Translations under genes and position numbers: made by a program
Shown: in pieces, positions 27,462 through 32,816 of the stretch
How positions within the stretch are numbered: position 1 is the stretch's first letter
How the letters are laid out: each line of letters opens with the position of its first letter
NCBI GenBank assembly: GCA_903832205.1
Contig: CAILAH010000063.1
Coordinates: forward strand, 1-45,314
DNA: 45,314 nt
Direction: 5' to 3'
DNA from: an uncultured Microcaldota archaeon
GTDB lineage: Archaea > Micrarchaeota > Micrarchaeia > CAILAH01
The notes under the pieces: model-generated
Told to the model about the DNA's origin: nothing
The model's input: only the letters and a program-made list of their open reading frames with translations
The model's database searches: none

Positions 27462-27559
27462 CACTGATGGGGAACCCAGGTTCCCCCCGTGCATCTTCGC
27501 CGTGCGAAGATGATGCATCATTCGGCTCCGCCGAATGCATGTCGTGTGGTCTACACCCC
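27462..27559 (+). repeat. Repeat R1, copy 2 (upstream of the 26.4-kb lipoprotein gene)
   Basis: A 98-bp element identical to copy 1 except at two positions, with the same ends (CACTGATGG, GTGTGGTCTACACC) and the same three internal hairpins. It sits between the promoter of the leftward lipoprotein gene and the 5' end of tRNA-Glu, about 90 bp from the next copy, which lies inside that tRNA. Confidence 0.88.
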
Positions 27560-27646
27560 CTCCTGCGAATATTTAAATTTGTTATCTACTCAAAGAACGT
27601 CATAGGGCTCCTGTAGTCTAGCCCGGTTAAGGACATTGGCCTCTCA

Positions 27647-27777
27647 AACACTGATGGAAGGGGGCACATCCCCCTTCCCTCGTGTGGCGTCAACCTATGG
27701 TTGACGACTTGCACAAACCTCGTTTGTGCAATGGTCTACACCTAACCCCCTGCGGGTTTGGGTTGTACTAAAGAGAA
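27647..27777 (+). other. tRNA-Glu intron 1 (anticodon loop), containing R1 copy 3
   Basis: A 131-bp intron after position 37. R1 copy 3 fills 27649-27732, starting two bases into the intron. The final part has a G/C-rich inverted segment (AACCCC with GGGTT near 27734-27753) and ends in AAAGAGAA, whose AGAG pairs with the exon bases CTCT to make the splice helix. Confidence 0.8.
27649..27732 (+). repeat. Repeat R1, copy 3 (inside tRNA-Glu intron 1)
   Basis: Same ends as copies 1 and 2 (CACTGATGG at the left, TGGTCTACACC at the right) but different hairpins inside. After the first end comes AAGGGGG/TCCCCCTT, then CTCGTGTGG, then two cassettes inserted in the right-end motif: CGTCAACC/GGTTGACG and TTGCACAAA/TTTGTGCAA. 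Termini are conserved while stems are exchanged, with compensating bases. Confidence 0.82.
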
Positions 27778-27798
27778 CGCCGAAAGCCCGGGTTCGAA

Positions 27799-27927
27799 TC
27801 TCAGCCCAAGGGGGAGCGCCGCATTTTCGCAGCGGCGAAAAGCGACACCTTTTGGCTCTCAGCCAAAAGAGCGCCCCCTTAGTCCGAGACCGCCCAAACC
27901 CCCAATGGTTTGGTGGTATTTCGAAAA
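27799..27927 (+). other. tRNA-Glu intron 2 (T loop), containing R2 copy B
   Basis: A 129-bp intron at position 59/60. R2 copy B occupies 27802-27903, and about 24 bp follow before exon 3. The exon-proximal TTCGAA sequence is seen at both ends (27793-27798 and 27920-27925), so it might also be a target duplication created when the element entered the T loop. Confidence 0.78.
27802..27903 (+). repeat. Repeat R2, copy B (inside tRNA-Glu intron 2)
   Basis: 102 bp, 99 of them identical to the intergenic copy A at 19920-20021. All three hairpins are preserved; differences are one base near 27846 and two near 27886. The same orientation relative to the plus strand as copy A. Confidence 0.85.
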
Positions 27928-27987
27928 TCCCGGCAGGAGCTTTCTTATTCTTTTATTTCTTGCTGCAGATACCCTAGTGGTGAGCCT

Positions 27988-28293
27988 ATGGGTATAATAC
28001 AAGAGTTCAAGGATTTCCTGAACGAGTACAAGGTTGTTGGCCTTGCCGTCGCTTTCATAATGGGCGCCGCCACAACAACACTCGTGCAGTCGCTTGTCAA
28101 CAGCATCATAATGCCAGTTATCGGCATATTCCTGCCCGCGGGTGACTGGCAAACGGCAACGATAATGGTTGGCTCGGCAAAAATAGTGTGGGGCGCATTC
28201 GTTGCGGCACTGATTAACTTCATCATCATCGCGGTCGTGATTTTCCTGATTGCGAAGATAATGCTTAAGGAAGATAAGGTCTCGAAGAAATAA
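27988..28293 (+). CDS. mscL: Large-conductance mechanosensitive channel MscL
   Basis: Pressure-release channel in the cell membrane. The 101-aa protein has the family N-terminus (IIQEFKDFLNEYKVVGLAVAFIMG), a first helix and gate continuing into ATTTLVQSLVNSIIMPVIG, a short outer loop, the second helix (LINFIIIAVVIFLIAKIML) and a charged C-terminal end. It is shorter than bacterial MscL, missing most of the C-terminal bundle. I start at the ATG 27988, with GGTGAG 3-8 nt upstream; an ORF from 27910 would overlap the tRNA-Glu 3' exon. Confidence 0.92.
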   Translation: MGIIQEFKDFLNEYKVVGLAVAFIMGAATTTLVQSLVNSIIMPVIGIFLPAGDWQTATIMVGSAKIVWGAFVAALINFIIIAVVIFLIAKIMLKEDKVSKK

Positions 28294-28354
28294 GGCATTT
28301 TTCTTGCCCTTTTTTTTGATTTTCTTTATTAATTTCACGCGAGATTATAGCCTT

Positions 28355-29719
28355 ATGGTAAAAGTCGTTTCCACTTACGGCCCAATGCTTGAGCAGAAAG
28401 GCCTTCTAGAATCGGTGTGCACCGAAAGCGACGTCCTGCGCATTAACATCTCGCACACCACCATTGAGCAGGGCATACACCAGTATAATCTTCTCAGAAA
28501 ATTCGGCAAGCCCATCATGATAGATACCTGCGGGCCCGAGGTGCGCATCCGCACAAAGGAGAAATTCCTGCTCAAAAAAGGCCAGCACATAAAGATAGGC
28601 AGGCCAAACTCATCGGCGAAGATATGCCTGGACCAGGACATCTATCCTCACATGAAGGCCGGTGAGATGATTTATTTCGACGATGGAATGGTGGCAGTTT
28701 CGCTGGTATCAAAATCGAAGGGCCTGATGGAGTTCCGCACGCACGAAGATGTTGAGATAAGGGACCATATGGGCGTCAACATGAAGGGGCGCTCGTTCAA
28801 CTTTCCCGCGCTCAGGAAATTCGACATTAGCGTGCTTCGCTCCACTGCGCCCACATTTGTCGCGCTCTCATTTACCAGGACGGCAGCGGACATAAAGGAG
28901 GCGCGCAGGCACACCGATGCAAAAATAATCGCGAAGATAGAGAATTGGGACGGCGTGAAGAACATAGGATCGATAATGGATGAAGCGGACGGTGTCATGA
29001 TTGCCCGTGGCGACCTGGGCGTTGAGGTCCCGGCCGAAGAGGTTCCCATAATACAAAAGGAGATAATCGAGCTTGCAAACAACCACGCAAAGCCCAGCAT
29101 AGTCGCAACCCAGGTGCTATACTCAATGGTTGAGCACCCGGTCCCCACGCGCGCGGAGGTGAGCGACATCGCAAACGCAGTGCTTGACGGCACCGATGCA
29201 ATCCTGCTTTCCAACGAGACCGCAGTGGGAAAATATCCGCTGCAGGCGGTACGCGAGGTGAAGAAGGTGGGCAAGCGTATCGCATCCCACGTCTGCACGA
29301 AAATCCAGGGAAATTTGCACATTAAATCCCTTGACACGGCATCTGAAATTCTCAGCAACACCATCTACTCAATAGCATCCAAAAGGGAAATCGACAAGAT
29401 AGTCGTGATAACGCGCTCCGGCTACAACGCGCACATGCTTTCCAGGTTCAAGCTGCCCAAGCCGCTGCTTGCGATAACCACTGAAGAAAAGGTCGCGCTT
29501 GAGCTCAACCTGCTCTACAATGTCACCCCAGTCAAGTGGGAAGCCCTGCCGAAGAAGAACGTCGTGCCAAGGGCTGCCCTATTCTGCCTTGAGCACGGGC
29601 TCATAGATGAGACAGACACGGTGGTGTTCACCGCGGCGGTGAGGACGCAGAAGAAGGACATAATGAACCTTATCGAAGTGCACGACATGAAGGACATGCT
29701 GCAGTATCTCGAGTTTTGA
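28355..29719 (+). CDS. pyk: Pyruvate kinase
   Basis: Final ATP-forming step of glycolysis, PEP to pyruvate, 454 aa. The start is the ATG at 28355 (MVKVVSTYGP), equivalent to the usual KIVATIGP start. The phosphate and K+ site LRINISH is present, as are the catalytic lysine in IAKIENWDG, the metal-site motif MIARGDLGVEVP, ATQVLYSM, and SDIANAVLDGTDAILLSNETAVGKYP-type sequence. Odd point: the normally invariant DTKGPE motif reads DTCGPE, with Lys replaced by Cys. The K+-site residues (Asn, Ser, Asp, Thr) and the Glu of K+-dependent enzymes remain, so it is probably active and K+-dependent. Confidence 0.94.
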   Translation: MVKVVSTYGPMLEQKGLLESVCTESDVLRINISHTTIEQGIHQYNLLRKFGKPIMIDTCGPEVRIRTKEKFLLKKGQHIKIGRPNSSAKICLDQDIYPHMKAGEMIYFDDGMVAVSLVSKSKGLMEFRTHEDVEIRDHMGVNMKGRSFNFPALRKFDISVLRSTAPTFVALSFTRTAADIKEARRHTDAKIIAKIENWDGVKNIGSIMDEADGVMIARGDLGVEVPAEEVPIIQKEIIELANNHAKPSIVATQVLYSMVEHPVPTRAEVSDIANAVLDGTDAILLSNETAVGKYPLQAVREVKKVGKRIASHVCTKIQGNLHIKSLDTASEILSNTIYSIASKREIDKIVVITRSGYNAHMLSRFKLPKPLLAITTEEKVALELNLLYNVTPVKWEALPKKNVVPRAALFCLEHGLIDETDTVVFTAAVRTQKKDIMNLIEVHDMKDMLQYLEF

Positions 29720-29804
29720 GCGAAAAACAAATATTAAAAAGCTATTACAACCGAAGATATATTCGTGCCGAGGTGGCAGAATCCGGTAATGCGTACGCCT
29801 TGAG

Positions 29805-29950
29805 TATGGGTGAGGGAGAAGCGTCTCCCTCTCCCATAAGACCCAACTCCCTCTCAAGAGGGTTTTGGACTCCTGTGGATTGAAATTCTCCTTCGTATGA
29901 GGGGGAGGTGTAGACCACACGAGGAGGGGGATACTTCCCCCTCATCAGTG
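29805..29950 (+). other. tRNA-Ser intron with long hairpin and inverted R1
   Basis: Begins with a 15-bp-arm hairpin (29805-29819 with 29824-29838, loop AGCG, one mismatch), then a smaller one (CCCTC TCAA GAGGG), and ends in repeat R1 copy 4 in reverse orientation. The intron is over 140 bp, long for an archaeal tRNA intron without an endonuclease gene. Confidence 0.75.
29905..29950 (-). repeat. Repeat R1, copy 4 (reverse, inside tRNA-Ser intron)
   Basis: Read on the minus strand it is CACTGATG, one hairpin (AGGGGG/CCCCCT type), then CTCGTGTGGTCTACACC, the minimal R1 of 46 bp. Its CACTG end coincides with the intron's 3' splice junction at 29950/29951. Confidence 0.8.
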
Positions 29951-29996
29951 AGCGTATGTCCGCAAGGACTCAGGAGTTCAAATCTCCTCCTCGGCG

Positions 29997-30086
29997 CTTT
30001 CTTTTTTAATTTTTCGCCTCGTCGGTTTTGCCTTCGGCAAAATCTCTGCAGCAAAGAGCTGCAGATTTCCTCCTCGGCGCTTATAA
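29997..30086. repeat. Duplicate of the tRNA-Ser 3' end with hairpins
   Basis: The 15-nt sequence TCCTCCTCGGCGCTT at the tRNA-Ser 3' end (29985-29999) recurs at 30068-30082. Between the copies lie TTTTGCC/GGCAAAA (about 30025-30041) and CTGCAG/CTGCAG stems. This looks like a small insertion bounded by a tRNA-derived direct repeat. No gene is visible. Confidence 0.65.
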
Positions 30087-30683
30087 TCACTTAAGCGAAT
30101 CCCTAATTTTCCTCAATAATTCGTCCGGCTGGGCAGCGCCCCTAATCCTAAGCCTGTTGTTTATATTGGTCATGGGCGTCGCGCTAATGTCATACTTTGT
30201 CGCCAATTCCGGGAAGAAAGTAACATCAATAATCCGCACCTTGATCTTATCATTGAGCGCTGCAAGCTCATAGGCCCACCTTACCTGCGGCGGCGAGTAG
30301 TCGCAGTTTGCCATTACAAAAACGTCAATGTCAACCGGCTCACCAATGGCCATCACCGCAACCCTTGCATCATTATCCATGATATATCTCGCGTTTGACA
30401 AATCAACGAGATAATTCACGAGCACCCACATCTGCTTGCCCATGGGGAATCCCATGTAAGTCAGATTGTCTAATATCCTAACCCCTGGATATCCCTCGGC
30501 CACCCTTGTTTCCTCAACAACAATCTGGCCCTTGGATGCCTCGCCGATTTTCCTCCCGAATTGCCTGAGCGAATCGCAGAGGTTGCAGTTGGGCCCGGTC
30601 AATATCTGCAGCTTCAGCCCCTTATTTAGCTTTGAGAATTCCTTCTCAAGCAGTGAGAACGTGATGTCGTCAATGGCGGGCAT
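30087..30683 (-). CDS. Two-domain thioredoxin-fold protein (PDO-like)
   Basis: A 198-aa protein with two thioredoxin-like domains, the plan of archaeal protein disulfide oxidoreductases. The first domain keeps a redox CxxC (CNLC, Cys33 and Cys36). In the second the motif reads CDYS, so Cys127 has no partner; the cis-proline is kept (SATPM, Pro170). No signal peptide is seen, so it probably works in the cytoplasm. It follows the Cys-rich lipoprotein gene with a 3-nt gap and is likely in the same operon, which suggests a link to handling of cysteines in that protein or in the giant protein. The half-site could favour mixed-disulfide binding or reduction. Confidence 0.8.
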   Translation of the reverse strand: MPAIDDITFSLLEKEFSKLNKGLKLQILTGPNCNLCDSLRQFGRKIGEASKGQIVVEETRVAEGYPGVRILDNLTYMGFPMGKQMWVLVNYLVDLSNARYIMDNDARVAVMAIGEPVDIDVFVMANCDYSPPQVRWAYELAALNDKIKVRIIDVTFFPELATKYDISATPMTNINNRLRIRGAAQPDELLRKIRDSLK

Positions 30684-30686
30684 TTT

Positions 30687-32816
30687 TTAGGGCACCCCCT
30701 GAACGTTAGGAACATTATTTGTTGCAGGCACGTTGCCTGTATTTGCCGCAACTTGGTTCTTGATAAGGTCCTGCTTCTGCTCCTTTATCTGCGCCTGCAG
30801 CTTCCCCATATCGCACTCGTTCCTGTAATCATGGTACGCCTTGAGCACTTTGCAGGGCAGGTCATTCTTCACGGTTTCGCTCTCCCCATTGCCCTTCTTT
30901 ATGGTCACACCGTTGCAAATGGAAACCAGGTTGTAGCTCGGAACATTCATCGCCAGGTCAGATTTTTTGTCAAGCAATTCAGAGTACATGTCAGGGCTGT
31001 TCTTCAAGAGCACATACATGAACGCGGCCTTGCCAAGCTCGCTCTCATAGCTCTTGGTCGGGTCGATATTATTGCGGTTTATTATGCCGGCCGTGTTCAG
31101 CCGGTCCTCCATATCATACCAGTCCTTGCAGTTGTCAATCTCCACGCCGAGCGTCATGAACGCATGGACGAGATGCCTGCTCAATCCGCATCTCTCCGCA
31201 ATCACTTCTGATTTTGGGTAGAATTCCAGGCATCTTGGCAGGTAGATAATCTTCGGCTTCACTCCCGAGTCAGTGCTTCCCGAATCCGTTTTCTGTTGTT
31301 CCTCCTGTGTGGGCATTCCGGGGGCAGTATAGCTGTCCCAGCCTGTCCATCCCTTTGCAACATCCTCCATTGCCCCGAAATCAATCTCCGGGATGCAGGG
31401 CTCATAGGAAATGGCCCCAGTGTTTGTTGTGCTAAGCTGGTCCGCAGAAAGCTTGTTTATCTTGTCCAGCTCTTCCTGGCCAAGGTAAAGCATTGGATAA
31501 TCCGTGAGGTAATCGCACTCCTGCGTTAAGTTAACCCCGTTGCTTTGGAACGTGATTGGCTCCTTTTTGTAAGGGGGGCTGTTGTAGTATTTGCACAGCG
31601 CAAACCAGTCGCGCATATCCCCGTTCAGGGCCGATGCCCCCGCAGTGGGCGATGTTGAGAGAGTTGACATGCTGTATGCGTTCTTGCTGGGGTCATTGTT
31701 AAGCGGGTTTTCCGGATAATCAAAATACTGCGAATATGCCGCGCCGAAAATTCCCGTCATTCTCATCATCGTTATTCCGCTATAGAATTCCAACACAATG
31801 TTGTTTGTCTGGCCGCTGCAGGCCTGGTCAATGGAGAAGATGAGGAATGACGGCTTCCCGTACCTGTTCAGCACGAACCTGCTCCTGTTTGTTGTATCTA
31901 TGATTGCAAGCCCGGCATCGCAATTGTACTTTTCCTTGTCCACGTTGACCGTAAGTATTACCGCGCTGACCTTTGCCATTTGCGTCTTATAGTTGGTGTT
32001 TAGCGCATCCAGCGTCTCAAATATCTCCGCATCGGTCTCCTGCTTTGGGAACACTGCCACCTTGCACCCTTTCACGCTCTTCGTTTCGTATTTGTTGCAA
32101 GCCCCGTTTACATCGGTGTCAATGCAGTACTTCTCAGTGGAGCCTACGCACCCCTCGTAAATCGCATCAATCTGCGCGCTAATCTCCTTCACTTTGCTTT
32201 TATCAAACCTCGCTTCAGGCGACATGAACACCGGCGCGGTTGGGTACATCGTGTCAGTGAATGTCTGCTTCATGAAATCCTTAATCCACGCGCTTTCATA
32301 ATACGTGCCTTCGGTGTAAATGACATAGAACGGTATTGCTCCCTTGCTCAGCGCGCATTCCACCGTATCCCCTTCGCTTGAGTCAAAAGTGCCGAACTTT
32401 TTCTGGTTATAGAACGGCGGCCTGTACTTTGAGTAGAGCACCTTCACAACATATCCCTCGCCCATATTGCAGCGCAGGTTTGCCTGCTCATACTCGGTGT
32501 AGGTGGCCCCCTGCCCTATCTCGAACTCCCTCACATAATTTCCCTTGTTATTGGTGAGGTAGGAATAGAGATAATCGCGCGAGCAGTTCTCAACAAAGAA
32601 GCAGGAGCCGCTATCAAGGCCCGTTGTGAACATTCCAAGGAACGCATTGCTCGACCCGTTTGTGCACATCATGCAGGTGCACTGCTGGTCCTTTATGACG
32701 CTAATGGATGCGTTCAGCACATACATTTTGTAATCACTAGGATTCTGAAGGCATCCCGCAAGCATCACTACTGATGCCAGAATGAGCACTAAAGCCAAGC
32801 TGAAATTAATCTTCAT
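30687..32816 (-). CDS. Large cysteine-rich lipoprotein of the giant-protein operon
   Basis: A 709-aa exported protein of no family known to me. Signal peptide with lipobox VMLAGC (Cys22) tethers it outside the membrane. The mature part has over 20 cysteines, beginning with a cluster CTCMMC and spread through domains including CIDTDVNGACNKYE. The middle contains a predicted alpha/beta part (YVIYTEGTYYESAWIKDFM), the C-terminal third is helical, and the tail is Asn/Pro/Val-rich and disordered. The ATG at 32816 overlaps the stop of the giant gene as ATGA, so translation is coupled; an ORF extension to 32891 lies within the giant gene and is rejected. Confidence 0.72.
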   Translation of the reverse strand: MKINFSLALVLILASVVMLAGCLQNPSDYKMYVLNASISVIKDQQCTCMMCTNGSSNAFLGMFTTGLDSGSCFFVENCSRDYLYSYLTNNKGNYVREFEIGQGATYTEYEQANLRCNMGEGYVVKVLYSKYRPPFYNQKKFGTFDSSEGDTVECALSKGAIPFYVIYTEGTYYESAWIKDFMKQTFTDTMYPTAPVFMSPEARFDKSKVKEISAQIDAIYEGCVGSTEKYCIDTDVNGACNKYETKSVKGCKVAVFPKQETDAEIFETLDALNTNYKTQMAKVSAVILTVNVDKEKYNCDAGLAIIDTTNRSRFVLNRYGKPSFLIFSIDQACSGQTNNIVLEFYSGITMMRMTGIFGAAYSQYFDYPENPLNNDPSKNAYSMSTLSTSPTAGASALNGDMRDWFALCKYYNSPPYKKEPITFQSNGVNLTQECDYLTDYPMLYLGQEELDKINKLSADQLSTTNTGAISYEPCIPEIDFGAMEDVAKGWTGWDSYTAPGMPTQEEQQKTDSGSTDSGVKPKIIYLPRCLEFYPKSEVIAERCGLSRHLVHAFMTLGVEIDNCKDWYDMEDRLNTAGIINRNNIDPTKSYESELGKAAFMYVLLKNSPDMYSELLDKKSDLAMNVPSYNLVSICNGVTIKKGNGESETVKNDLPCKVLKAYHDYRNECDMGKLQAQIKEQKQDLIKNQVAANTGNVPATNNVPNVQGVP

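Larger units (their letters stand above)
27607..27941 (+). tRNA. tRNA-Glu(CTC) with two introns
   Basis: Exon 1 is 27607-27646, exon 2 27778-27798 and exon 3 27928-27940 plus the discriminator at 27941. Joined, they give a 75-nt tRNA with perfect acceptor stem (GCTCCTG/CAGGAGC), D stem GTCT/GGAC, anticodon stem TTGGC/GCCGA, anticodon CTC at 27643-27645, and perfect T stem (CCGGG/CCCGG) with loop TTCGAAT. Intron 1 (131 bp) is at the canonical 37/38 position; CTCT pairs with AGAG between 3-nt bulges. Intron 2 (129 bp) is at 59/60 in the T loop; TTCG pairs with CGAA between two AAT bulges. Both fit bulge-helix-bulge splicing. The discriminator would be T, which is unusual. No CCA is encoded. Confidence 0.88.
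29767..29996 (+). tRNA. tRNA-Ser(TGA) with an intron
   Basis: Exon 1 is 29767-29804 and exon 2 29951-29996. Joined, they give 84 nt with perfect acceptor (GCCGAGG/CCTCGGC), D stem GCA/TGC, anticodon stem TACGC/GCGTA, loop CTTGAG+A with anticodon TGA at 29801-29803, and a long variable arm (GTCC GCAA GGAC). The T stem is AGGAG/CTCCT, and the discriminator is G, as expected for serine. The long variable arm alone could also mean tRNA-Leu, but the anticodon register and G discriminator decide for Ser. The 146-bp intron is at 37/38; TTGA and TCAG can pair around the junctions, an approximate rather than perfect bulge-helix-bulge. No CCA encoded. Confidence 0.88.

Noticed and set aside
21888-27559. 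R1 as C/D-box guide RNA (CTGA and ATGATG are present)
   Set aside because: The boxes are not in the order or spacing of C, D', C' and D, and hairpins fill the places where guide sequences should be.
27607-27800. tRNA-Glu read as a truncated pseudogene lacking its 3' end
   Set aside because: A perfect 3' T-stem and acceptor partner lies at 27929-27940, and the junctions fit bulge-helix-bulge geometry, so a second intron explains the gap better.
21888-27903. CRISPR array
   Set aside because: The repeats are few, widely separated, about 100 bp long and without regular spacers; no cas gene is present.
27910-27987. N-terminal extension of mscL
   Set aside because: It overlaps exon 3 of tRNA-Glu, has no family resemblance, and a good ribosome binding site precedes the inner ATG at 27988.
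21888-29950. R1 as an insertion sequence or IS-derived MITE with terminal inverted repeats
   Set aside because: The two ends are not inverted copies of each other and no transposase is in the window, so a standard IS origin is not supported.
29767-29996. tRNA-Leu (long variable arm)
   Set aside because: Folding puts TGA at positions 34-36 and the discriminator is G, both serine features.
30753-31211. Plus-strand ORFs within the giant-protein operon as separate genes
   Set aside because: All fall inside convincing minus-strand genes and show composition expected of antisense frames.
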